Assembly: GCA_024643545.1 (NCBI GenBank)
Contig: JAHEMR010000012.1
Location: 1 to 64,000 of the forward strand
Length of the DNA stretch: 64,000 nucleotides
From: Crocinitomicaceae bacterium
Lineage (GTDB): Bacteria; Bacteroidota; Bacteroidia; Flavobacteriales_D; Crocinitomicaceae
Direction: 5' to 3'
Positions 48,395 to 56,886 of this stretch are shown one piece after another (the first letter of the stretch is position 1; each line of letters begins with the position of its first letter). The translations under genes and the position numbers were made by a program. The notes under the pieces were generated by a model. It saw nothing but the letters and a program-made list of their open reading frames with translations. It did no database searches and was not told the origin of the DNA.

Positions 48395-49261
48395 TTATCC
48401 TAAGTAGGACTTCAGTAATTTATTTCGAGAGGTGTGTCGCAGTCGTCGAATTGCTTTTTCTTTGATTTGACGAACACGCTCGCGAGTCAAGTTGAATTTC
48501 GCTCCGATTTCCTCTAACGTTAAACCGTGATTCATTCCGATTCCGAAGAACAAACGAATAATCTCACGCTCTTTATCTGTTAGCGTACTCAACGAACGCT
48601 CAATTTCTTTTTGAAGAGACTCAGCCATAAGGGCTTGGTCTGTGCGAGGTGCATCTGTGTTTGCCATGACATCCATTAATGTTCCACCGTCTTCGTTTGA
48701 AGATAATGGTGCATCCATTGATACGTGGCGTCCAGATACATTTAAGCTCTCTTTGATTTTGTCTTCAGGAACTTCCAAAGCTTCTGCTAATTCTTCAGCT
48801 GAAGGTGGACGTTCGAATTCTTGTTCAAGTCGAGAGAATGCCTTGTTGATTTTATTCAAAGAACCTACTTGGTTCAATGGAAGTCGTACAATTCGTGCTT
48901 GTTCAGCTAATGCTTGCAAGATTGATTGACGAATCCACCAAACGGCGTATGAGATAAATTTGAATCCACGAGTTTCATCAAATTTCTGTGCTGCTTTGAT
49001 TAATCCAAGGTTTCCTTCGTTGATTAAGTCGGGAAGAGTCAACCCTTGATTTTGGTATTGTTTCGCTACGGAAACGACAAAACGTAAATTCGCTCTTGTC
49101 AGTTTTTCCAAAGCTTTTTGATCACCGGCTTTTATCTTTCTGGCTAATTCTACTTCTTCCTCTGCTGTAATCAGTTCTTCACGACCAATATCTTGAAGAT
49201 ATTTGTCTAAAGACTGACTTTCTCTGTTTGTTATCGATTTGGTGATTTTGAGCTGTCTCAT
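48395..49261 (-). CDS. rpoD: Primary sigma factor RpoD/SigA
   Basis: A 288-residue group 1-type sigma factor. Regions 1.2 ([10 protein letters not shown]), 2 ([29 protein letters not shown], ... [13 protein letters not shown]), 3 and 4 ([29 protein letters not shown]) are complete, but region 1.1 and the long non-conserved insert are absent, as expected for Bacteroidota. This protein recognises TTG/TAnnTTTG promoters, which are abundant in this window. Its own upstream region has only a near match (TTACTTTG at 49323-49330). Confidence 0.95.
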   Translation of the reverse strand: MRQLKITKSITNRESQSLDKYLQDIGREELITAEEEVELARKIKAGDQKALEKLTRANLRFVVSVAKQYQNQGLTLPDLINEGNLGLIKAAQKFDETRGFKFISYAVWWIRQSILQALAEQARIVRLPLNQVGSLNKINKAFSRLEQEFERPPSAEELAEALEVPEDKIKESLNVSGRHVSMDAPLSSNEDGGTLMDVMANTDAPRTDQALMAESLQKEIERSLSTLTDKEREIIRLFFGIGMNHGLTLEEIGAKFNLTRERVRQIKEKAIRRLRHTSRNKLLKSYLG

Positions 49262-49422
49262 GCCGCTGAATACCTCTTTATTTGTTAGTTAATAATCTTG
49301 TTCTTGTTGTTTGTATTGGAAGCAAAGTAACGCCAAAAATTGGGATTGAAAAAATTAAGTTTCCACAATTTATTAACTATTTCCAAAGAGTTCTCAACCC
49401 TGCTTTTTCTACTGAAATCCTT

Positions 49423-50889
49423 TTATAAACCTAATCCTTTATATTCCCGTTTCCCGCTCTCAGTCATGATTTCAAGTAAAACACCTCTGTTCACGCCACT
49501 CAATTTACCGCTTAATTGTTCAATGGTTTCGATGGGTTCATTGTTCACTTTTAAGATAACATCCCCTTCCATTAATCCGATCGATTTTAACTTGCCTGCA
49601 CCAATCGATTTTATTTTTACACCATAAGCGATATTTAACTCTTTTTTCTCCTTGTCGGTCATTTCAGTAAAAATGGCTCCGAGTGCTTGACTTTTGTTAA
49701 TTTCTTCCTTGGACATCAACGCGGTCTCTCCTTCTTTGTTACGCAATACCAATTCTCGAATCACTTCTTCACCATCTTTCTTGCGAACCGTCAGCGAAAT
49801 TTTATCACCAGGACGTCGTTTTCCAATTTCTTCCTGAAGTGCAGAAACTGAATTCACTTCTTTGCTTCCGATTTTCAAAATGACATCTCCGTCTTTTAGT
49901 CCAGCTTTGTCTGCGCTTCCGTCTTCAATTACTTTCGCTAAAAACACTCCTTTTAAATTTGGAAGTTTATTTTTTTCCTTGATTTCTTGAGAGACATCGG
50001 AAATTTGAACACCTAAATAACCACGTTGAACAATTCCGTAATCAATTAAGTCGCTCATGACTTTGTGTACCAAGTTAACCGGTACTGCAAAGGAATATCC
50101 ACTGTAACTTCCCGTTTGTGATGCGATGGCAGTGTTAATCCCTACAAGTTCTCCTTGTGTGTTAACCAGTGCTCCACCACTATTGCCAGGATTCACAGCC
50201 GCATCTGTTTGAATAAATGATTCAATAGGAACGATGTCCTGCCCATTTCTTTCGCTTAATAAATTGATGTTACGCGCTTTTGCGGAAACAATTCCCGCTG
50301 TTACGGTGGATGTTAAATTAAATGGATTTCCTACTGCAAGGACCCATTCGCCAATTTTCAAATCGTCACTGTTTCCTAATGGAATGGGTGTGAAACCGGA
50401 TCCTTCAATTTTTAACACCGCGATATCAGTTGCTGGATCAGCGCCAATAACCTTTGCTGTATACTTCGAATTATCATTTAAGATGACTTCGATTTCACTG
50501 GCGTTTTCAATCACGTGGTTATTTGTGACAATGTATCCTTCAGATGACACGATGACACCAGAACCAGAACTTGCCCCATATTGCTTGAATTCACGTCCAC
50601 CTGCCCCAGGACCGTAAAATAACTCTTGGAACGGATCGCGTTGAAAAGTAGTGGAAACCACTTTTGTTGTAATGTGAACCACTGAGTTAATGGTATTTGC
50701 GGAAGCTTCTGTAAAATCAGCCCCCGGAGGAACGCCACTCATCGAAACTTGACGTGCAAAACGATTTCCATCTAATACTTGTTCTGAAAGTGTCGTGGAG
50801 GAATGTTCTATAATGACATAAGTGGCTAGAGGTAAGGTTCCACCAAGTATGCCTAATCCTAACATTTTAAAGTAACTTAAGAAATTCAT
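49423..50889 (-). CDS. DegP/DegQ-type periplasmic serine protease
   Basis: A 488-residue HtrA protease: signal or anchor at the N-terminus, trypsin-like domain with His in TNNHVIEN, Asp in ATDIAVLKI and Ser in NPGNSGGALV, then two PDZ domains (about 285-375 and 400-480). It degrades or refolds damaged envelope proteins. Start 50889 (MNFLSYFKML) begins the membrane segment. No exact TAnnTTTG element is present before it, in keeping with a stress-type promoter. Confidence 0.94.
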   Translation of the reverse strand: MNFLSYFKMLGLGILGGTLPLATYVIIEHSSTTLSEQVLDGNRFARQVSMSGVPPGADFTEASANTINSVVHITTKVVSTTFQRDPFQELFYGPGAGGREFKQYGASSGSGVIVSSEGYIVTNNHVIENASEIEVILNDNSKYTAKVIGADPATDIAVLKIEGSGFTPIPLGNSDDLKIGEWVLAVGNPFNLTSTVTAGIVSAKARNINLLSERNGQDIVPIESFIQTDAAVNPGNSGGALVNTQGELVGINTAIASQTGSYSGYSFAVPVNLVHKVMSDLIDYGIVQRGYLGVQISDVSQEIKEKNKLPNLKGVFLAKVIEDGSADKAGLKDGDVILKIGSKEVNSVSALQEEIGKRRPGDKISLTVRKKDGEEVIRELVLRNKEGETALMSKEEINKSQALGAIFTEMTDKEKKELNIAYGVKIKSIGAGKLKSIGLMEGDVILKVNNEPIETIEQLSGKLSGVNRGVLLEIMTESGKREYKGLGL

Positions 50890-50993
50890 AATAAAACAGT
50901 TTTTAAATAGTTCGGTTTCTAAACGCAAATAGCATTCCAAAAATTGCCTCAAAAATGTTAAATTTTGTTAAGAAATGATATTGATTTATTCGA

Positions 50994-51001
50994 TACTTTT
51001 G
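50994..51001 (+). promoter_or_regulatory. Promoter -7 element for the dapF operon
   Basis: TACTTTTG matches TAnnTTTG 10 bases before the dapF ATG, giving a leader of about five bases. Confidence 0.55.
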
Positions 51002-51011
51002 TTCAAGCTTT

Positions 51012-51788
51012 ATGCAGATTGAATTTTCGAAATATCAAGGAACAGGGAACGATTTTATTTTAATCGATAATCGTCATGGACAATGTGACAATTTGTCTCA
51101 GTCTGACATACAATTTTATTGTGACAGGCGCTTTGGTATAGGTGCTGATGGACTGATTTTAATTCAGTTGTGTTCAGATGCAGCCTTTGAAATGGTGTAT
51201 TTTAACGCAGATGGTTCTCAATCCTTTTGTGGGAATGGCGCACGTTGTGCGGTTCATTTTGCAGGGAGTTTGGGAATAGATACACGTTCCGTTCAATTCA
51301 AAGCGATTGATGGATTTCATCACGCTGCACAATGTGGCGATGAGGTGAAAATTCACATGCAAGATGTTCATGAAATTGTCAAAGACGGTCAGGATTTTGT
51401 TTTAAACACGGGTTCTCCGCATTACGTAAATTTTAATAGTGATCATTCCACTGAGACGGTTGTTGACTTTGGTAAATCAATCAGGTATTCGGAGAAATAT
51501 AGAAGCGAAGGAATCAATGTGAATTTGCTTTCGGTAGAAAATGACGTAATTCGCGTAGCGACGTATGAACGTGGAGTGGAAGACGAGACATTGTCCTGTG
51601 GGACAGGTGTTACCGCTTGTGCGCTTGTATATGCACTTGAATCACAAACCATGAATCACCGTGTGAAAGTCCGAACAAAAGGTGGTAACCTAGAGGTTTT
51701 CTGGGAAAGAACGCAACATGGTTTCGATCAAATCTATTTGGTTGGTCCAGCAACGTTTGTGTTTCAAGGTAAAATAGAACGATGTTAG
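51012..51788 (+). CDS. dapF: Diaminopimelate epimerase
   Basis: A 258-residue DapF, converting LL- to meso-diaminopimelate for lysine and peptidoglycan. YQGTGNDFILID opens the protein and the two catalytic cysteines are in FCGNGARC and LSCGTGVTA. First gene of an overlapping operon with a GNAT acetyltransferase, MltG, an asparaginase and a beta-mannosidase; the GNAT start lies 7 bp inside its end. Confidence 0.96.
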   Translation: MQIEFSKYQGTGNDFILIDNRHGQCDNLSQSDIQFYCDRRFGIGADGLILIQLCSDAAFEMVYFNADGSQSFCGNGARCAVHFAGSLGIDTRSVQFKAIDGFHHAAQCGDEVKIHMQDVHEIVKDGQDFVLNTGSPHYVNFNSDHSTETVVDFGKSIRYSEKYRSEGINVNLLSVENDVIRVATYERGVEDETLSCGTGVTACALVYALESQTMNHRVKVRTKGGNLEVFWERTQHGFDQIYLVGPATFVFQGKIERC

Positions 51789-52306
51789 TAGGAGAAAAAG
51801 TATACTTAAGAGCAGTGGAGAAATCCGATGCGACCACCATTTATATGTGGGAAAACAATCCGGAAAATTGGAAAGTTTCCAATACGGAAGTTCCTTTTTC
51901 CATGTTTGACATCATGGCTTTAATTGAGCATCAAGCTGATCTTCGGAAATCCGGACAACTGCGTTTTGTTATTATCGAAAAGGAAACAGAACGATCCGTT
52001 GGGGTAATCGATTTGTACGAGGTGAATTTCAAACATGGTTATGCCTCTGTTGGAATCTTAATTGCGATGGATTCTGATCGAGGTAAAGGATTTGCAATGG
52101 ATGCACTTCAAGAATTGATTAAGTACACCCGCGATTACTTGGAATTACGAAATTTACAGTGTTCCATTCATGGTGATAATCCAGCAAGTATTGCACTTTT
52201 TGAACGGATGAATTTCAGAAAAGTAGGTGTCCGCAAAGGTTGGCTTCGCTATAAAGGAAGTGAAATAGATGAAATAAGTTATCAGTTATGTCTAAAGGAA
52301 AATTAA
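51782..52306 (+). CDS. GNAT N-acetyltransferase
   Basis: A 174-residue acetyltransferase of the RimJ/SpeG-like group: VYLRAVEKSDA at the start, VGVIDLYEVN and the acetyl-CoA-binding segment around DSDRGKGFAMDALQEL, then GDNPASIALFERMNFRKVG. The acceptor is unknown. It overlaps dapF by 7 bp and mltG by 19 bp, so it is translated as part of the cell-wall operon. Confidence 0.88.
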   Translation: MLVGEKVYLRAVEKSDATTIYMWENNPENWKVSNTEVPFSMFDIMALIEHQADLRKSGQLRFVIIEKETERSVGVIDLYEVNFKHGYASVGILIAMDSDRGKGFAMDALQELIKYTRDYLELRNLQCSIHGDNPASIALFERMNFRKVGVRKGWLRYKGSEIDEISYQLCLKEN

Positions 52307-53364
52307 TCATTGTTGGTGGGATTTTAGCCGTTGTTGGATTGATTGTTGTCGCTCCAAAAGCGATGATTTACCTCGCGGGAAGCCACACAAGTCTCAATTC
52401 AGATTCGCAAGCTTTTTACATTGATGGATCGATGGATTTGAATCAATTAGCTGATCAATTAGTGAAGGATAAAATCATTGATGACGTTGAATCTTTTGTT
52501 TCAGTAGGCGAGTATAAAAATTTGACTGATAAAAAGATAGCTTCTGGAAAGTATGTGATTGAACCTGGAACAAACTACCGCACCTTGTTAAATGGATTCA
52601 CCATAAATTCCAATGGAAATGGGAATGCTGAAGTAGCAGTGGAAGTGACATTTAACAATTGCCGTGACATCTATCAAATGGCAGGGAAGGTGTCAAAATC
52701 GCTTGATATAGATAGCGCGAAGTTGATTACTTACCTACAATCTGGTGCCACGCTTTCAAAACTTGGATTTTCGATCGAGCAATTACCAGCTCTATTTATT
52801 CCAGATAGCTACCAAATGTATTGGGACACAAACGAGGAAATGTTCGTTGAACGAATGGCTGATGAATTTAAAAAATTCTGGACTCCTGAACGAAAAAATA
52901 GTTTAAGTAAAATTGGCTTGAAGTCTCCTAGTCAAGCGGTTACTTTGGCGAGTATTGTTTACTCTGAGCAGTCGGTTAACTCTGATGAGTGGCCAATTAT
53001 CGCGGGATTGTATTTGAACCGTGTCAATCAAGGCGTTCGTTTGCAGTCCGATCCAACGTTTAAATTCTGTTGGGGAGATCAACTGAAAGGTGTTCAACGT
53101 TTGTTGGCAGTCCACAGGGACATTGATTGTCCTTACAATACGTACAAAATTAAAGGTCTTCCTCCGGGACCAATTTGCTTGCCTTCACCGAAAGTTGTGG
53201 ATGCGGTTTTGAATCGAGCGGATGTAGATTACATTTTTATGTGCGCCAAACCAGATTATTCCGGTCGACATAATTTCGCTGTTACAGGTGCAGAACACAT
53301 GCGCAATGCGGATGCTTTTCAATCCTGGTTGGCAAATGAACTCAGAAAAAAGAACGCACGATGA
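52288..53364 (+). CDS. mltG: Endolytic transglycosylase MltG
   Basis: A 358-residue inner-membrane MltG (YceG-like), cutting nascent glycan strands to set their length. One N-terminal helix (about 7-28), a LysM-like region, then the catalytic domain: PALFIPDSYQMYW, LASIVYSEQSV, AGLYLNRVNQGVRLQSDPT and YNTYKIKGLPPGPICLPS. In most relatives the second block is ASIVExE; here Tyr225 replaces the first Glu while Glu227 is kept. The stop overlaps the asparaginase start (ATGA). Confidence 0.93.
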   Translation: MSKGKLIIVGGILAVVGLIVVAPKAMIYLAGSHTSLNSDSQAFYIDGSMDLNQLADQLVKDKIIDDVESFVSVGEYKNLTDKKIASGKYVIEPGTNYRTLLNGFTINSNGNGNAEVAVEVTFNNCRDIYQMAGKVSKSLDIDSAKLITYLQSGATLSKLGFSIEQLPALFIPDSYQMYWDTNEEMFVERMADEFKKFWTPERKNSLSKIGLKSPSQAVTLASIVYSEQSVNSDEWPIIAGLYLNRVNQGVRLQSDPTFKFCWGDQLKGVQRLLAVHRDIDCPYNTYKIKGLPPGPICLPSPKVVDAVLNRADVDYIFMCAKPDYSGRHNFAVTGAEHMRNADAFQSWLANELRKKNAR

Positions 53365-54350
53365 AAAGAAGAAATTTCCTTAAACTAGGCGCTGCCACAG
53401 GATTACTCAGTCTGGTTGAACCATCGAAAGCAGCCAATATCGTTGCAACATCCGCCAGTGGGAAAATCAAAGGTCCGATTGTATTGTCGACCTGGATTCA
53501 CGGACTTGATGCAAATAAAGCAGCTTGGGAAGTACTTAAAAACGGCGGGTCAGCATTGGACGCAGTTGAAAAAGGTGTTCGTGTCACAGAATCGGACATT
53601 ACAAATCGTAGTGTTGGAATTGGTGGTCGCCCAGATCGCGATGGACACGTGACCTTGGATGCATGTATCATGGATGAACGTTCGCGTTGCGGTTCGGTGG
53701 CATGTTTGGAAGGAATTGCACATCCCATTTCTGTCGCTCGTGCGGTGATGGAAAAAACACAACATGTCATGCTTGTTGGAGATGGAGCGCGTCAATTTGC
53801 ATTGGATTATGGATTTGACACCATTAAGACACCCATTCCAGAAGTTAAAAAGGACTACGAAAAGTGGAAAAAAGAAAACAAGGACGTTTTTAAAAAACCA
53901 GAAATCAACCATGAAAACCATGATACAATTGGAATGATTGCCATGGATGCGAAAGGAAACCTAAGTGGCGCATGTACCACAAGTGGTTGGGCATACAAAA
54001 TGCATGGACGCGTGGGAGATTCGCCAATAATTGGTGCTGGCTTATTCATCGATCAAGAAATTGGTGCGGCGACGTCTACTGGACTTGGAGAGGCGATTAT
54101 TCGCGTTGCAGGAAGTCATACAGTGGTAGAATTAATGCGCCATGGATATTCTCCGATGGATGCATGTAAGGAAGCGTGTATGCGGATCATTAAAAAACAC
54201 GACGATCTTACTGGTTTACAATGCGGATTTATTGCCTTGGATAAGGATGGGAATTACGGAGCTTATTCCATTTATGCAGGATTCAACTTCGCATTAAGAA
54301 CGATGGAAGAAGAAAAGATGGTCGATGCAACTTTTGATCGTAACTGGTAA
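53361..54350 (+). CDS. Isoaspartyl peptidase/N4-glycosylasparaginase with Tat-like signal
   Basis: A 329-residue Ntn-hydrolase of the glycosylasparaginase family, which releases sugars from Asn or hydrolyses isoaspartyl bonds. It has the Tat-like signal MKRRNFLKLGAATGLLSL, and the autoproteolytic site with Thr nucleophile is in HDTIGMIAMD (about residue 190). Following GRVGDSPIIGAG and STGLGEAIIR are family blocks. Export of a folded protein by Tat fits a tatA gene at 13167. It is coupled to mltG and to the GH2 gene (TAATG), suggesting glycoprotein breakdown. Confidence 0.92.
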   Translation: MKRRNFLKLGAATGLLSLVEPSKAANIVATSASGKIKGPIVLSTWIHGLDANKAAWEVLKNGGSALDAVEKGVRVTESDITNRSVGIGGRPDRDGHVTLDACIMDERSRCGSVACLEGIAHPISVARAVMEKTQHVMLVGDGARQFALDYGFDTIKTPIPEVKKDYEKWKKENKDVFKKPEINHENHDTIGMIAMDAKGNLSGACTTSGWAYKMHGRVGDSPIIGAGLFIDQEIGAATSTGLGEAIIRVAGSHTVVELMRHGYSPMDACKEACMRIIKKHDDLTGLQCGFIALDKDGNYGAYSIYAGFNFALRTMEEEKMVDATFDRNW

Positions 54351-56818
54351 TGAGTAAATGGTTCTTTTTCATTTTTTGTAACATGGTCGGACTTGTCAAT
54401 GGTCAAACTGTGCTTAGTTGGAGTTACAAAAATCCAAAAACGAACGAATGGAATGCCTTTGGTGAAACTGGGAGCATTCAAGAAAAATTCTTTCAATCCG
54501 GACAATTGCCAGATCCATTTTATGGAAAGAACGAAGAGCTTTACCAGTGGATCGAAACGTATAAATGGGAGTTTAAATCACAATTCTATTTAACGGAGGA
54601 GCAATTTACAGCAAAAAAAATAGCGATACATTTTCCGAATGTTGATACCTACGCAGATGTTTATGTCAATGGAAAACTCGTTGGTCAAACAGATAATTTC
54701 TTTCACCCATTTAGTTTTGAAATCAGGTCTCATCTGCAATGTGGCTACAATGACGTGCGCGTCGTTTTTACACCTCCAATTCTTTACCACGAAAAAAGAT
54801 ATGAATCTGAGTCCTTTCATTTTCCAGCGCCAAATGATGTTGCAAAATTAAAAGTTGCTCCGTTGAGTAGAAAACCACAGTATCAATTTGGTTGGGATTG
54901 GGCATTGCGAATGAATACGATGGGATTTTCTAAACCAGTGGAAATTCGCCTTGAAAAAGAGAATGAGATCAGTGCTGCTACCATTCAAACCTTAACGATT
55001 CCGAAAGAAGAATTATTTGCGCGTTTGAAATATGTGCTTTCTGTGAAAGATACTTCTACTGAATTTAACATTCAATCAACATTATATGGCGAACTTCCTA
55101 TTAAGTTGAATCCTTCAACTGGAAATTTCGAGGCAGAAATCATTCAATACAATCCACAATTATGGTGGCCAGCTGGAATCAGTGAGCCAAATCTTTACCA
55201 GGATACACTTCGATTGTTTGTCCATGGAAAATTAGTTGATGAGAAACCAATTCAATTTGGTATTCGTACAGCTGAATTGGTGCAAAAAAAGGATCAATGG
55301 GGAACATCGTATGAATTTCACGTAAATGGACTTCCAATTTTTTGCAAAGGGGCGGATTTTATTCCGCCATCTGTTTTTCCTGCTTCGATAAGTGAGGAAG
55401 ATTGGACAAATCAAGTTGAACAAATGTCTAAGGCAAACTTCAACATGGTGCGTATTTGGGGTGGGGGATTTTATCCCGACGAGGCGTTCTTTCGTGCATG
55501 CGATGAAAAAGGAATCATGGTTTGGCAGGATTTCATGTTTGCGTGTGCTATGTATCCTGGTGACGAAGCATTTCTAAAAACGGTAGAAGCTGAATTCAAT
55601 TACCAAATCCCGCGCATTTCTGCCCATCCTTCGGTCGTATTATTTAATGGAAACAACGAAGTGGACGTTGCTTGGAAAAATTGGGGATTTCAAAGTCAAT
55701 ACGATTTATCGTCTAGTGAGCAAGAAATCATTTTAAAAGCCTACAACGACTTATTCAAAGGATTGGCTCCAAAGATTGTTTCCAACTGGACCAATACCAA
55801 TTACATTCATACATCTCCATTGAGCAATTGGGGAAATGATGATTTCTATAATCATGGATCCCAGCATTATTGGGGAGTTTGGCATGGAAAAGATCCAATG
55901 TCCAATTTCGCAACAAAAATTGGACGCTTCAATGCCGAATATGGTTTCCAAAGTTTTCCTGAATTTTCGACGCTGAAATCGTTTGCTGAACCCAAGGATT
56001 TTACCTTGAACAGTGCTGTGATGAAACACCATCAAAAAAGTTATGTTGGAAATGGAATGATTCAAAAACATTCGGATTTACTTTATGGTTCTACAAAAGA
56101 CTTCAATCGCTTCGTTTATTATTCACAATTAACACAGCGTCATGCAGTTTCGAGTGCTGTTTCTGGTCATCGTTTGGATGCACCACGTTGCATGGGAACA
56201 TTGTATTGGCAATTAAACGACTGTTGGCCTGCACCAACCTGGTCAAGCATTGATTATCAGGGAAATTGGAAAGCCTTGCATTATGCGATGCGTGATGACT
56301 ACCAACCTGTTGCAATTTTGCAGAAAACCATGGAAAAAGGTGAAGTGCAACTTTATGTGAAGTCCGATGTCATGGAAAATCAGGTTTTCGGTTATAAAGT
56401 ATTGGTTTATGCATTGAACGGAAGCGCTCGTTCGGCATCACCTTTGAATATAAGTGGTGACGCAACGGTTGGTTATCAAGAAAATCATTTAATCTGGAGT
56501 GTCATTCCGAAAAGCGAACAATTGATTCGCGTTGAATTATCCAATGGAATTACCCGTGATTTTTTGATAGGTCCTTCACCTAAAAAACGATCTGTTCAAA
56601 TTGACCTCACCATTAAAAATGTCGATAAATTGAATAAAACAGCTGAGATTTGGGTGAAAAACAGTGCTTTTTGCGCCGATTTCTGGCTTTTTTCGTCGAA
56701 ATCAGGAATTTCCTTTGAACGTAATTTTGTTCACTTACTACCAGGTGAGCACCTCATTCGCATCTTGTATGAAGGGGATGTTCCGTCGGTTGCAGATTTT
56801 TCTTTTCTCTACCATTAA
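54350..56818 (+). CDS. GH2 beta-mannosidase
   Basis: An 822-residue secreted enzyme of glycoside hydrolase family 2, mannosidase branch. Signal peptide (FFFIFCNMVGLVNGQ), sugar-binding jelly-roll domain (about 30-200, with FGWDWALRMNTMG), Ig-like domain, TIM barrel with the acid/base Glu in FNGNNEVDVAW (about 430) and nucleophile Glu in NAEYGFQSFPEF (about 530), then C-terminal Ig domains. It removes terminal beta-mannose, for example from N-glycans. The adjacent asparaginase acts on Asn-linked glycan cores, supporting joint N-glycan breakdown. Confidence 0.93.
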   Translation: MSKWFFFIFCNMVGLVNGQTVLSWSYKNPKTNEWNAFGETGSIQEKFFQSGQLPDPFYGKNEELYQWIETYKWEFKSQFYLTEEQFTAKKIAIHFPNVDTYADVYVNGKLVGQTDNFFHPFSFEIRSHLQCGYNDVRVVFTPPILYHEKRYESESFHFPAPNDVAKLKVAPLSRKPQYQFGWDWALRMNTMGFSKPVEIRLEKENEISAATIQTLTIPKEELFARLKYVLSVKDTSTEFNIQSTLYGELPIKLNPSTGNFEAEIIQYNPQLWWPAGISEPNLYQDTLRLFVHGKLVDEKPIQFGIRTAELVQKKDQWGTSYEFHVNGLPIFCKGADFIPPSVFPASISEEDWTNQVEQMSKANFNMVRIWGGGFYPDEAFFRACDEKGIMVWQDFMFACAMYPGDEAFLKTVEAEFNYQIPRISAHPSVVLFNGNNEVDVAWKNWGFQSQYDLSSSEQEIILKAYNDLFKGLAPKIVSNWTNTNYIHTSPLSNWGNDDFYNHGSQHYWGVWHGKDPMSNFATKIGRFNAEYGFQSFPEFSTLKSFAEPKDFTLNSAVMKHHQKSYVGNGMIQKHSDLLYGSTKDFNRFVYYSQLTQRHAVSSAVSGHRLDAPRCMGTLYWQLNDCWPAPTWSSIDYQGNWKALHYAMRDDYQPVAILQKTMEKGEVQLYVKSDVMENQVFGYKVLVYALNGSARSASPLNISGDATVGYQENHLIWSVIPKSEQLIRVELSNGITRDFLIGPSPKKRSVQIDLTIKNVDKLNKTAEIWVKNSAFCADFWLFSSKSGISFERNFVHLLPGEHLIRILYEGDVPSVADFSFLYH

Positions 56819-56841
56819 ATAGGTATTTTCAATCCATAGGA

Positions 56842-56871
56842 TTGTTGCCTGATTTTCCTTGCGTAATTTTG
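56842..56871 (+). promoter_or_regulatory. Promoter for the TonB-dependent receptor
   Basis: TTG (56842-56844), 19 bases, TAATTTTG (56864-56871), then 15 bases of A-rich leader to the ATG at 56887. A full consensus promoter. Confidence 0.75.
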
Positions 56872-56886
56872 CAAAAAAAAAATGAA

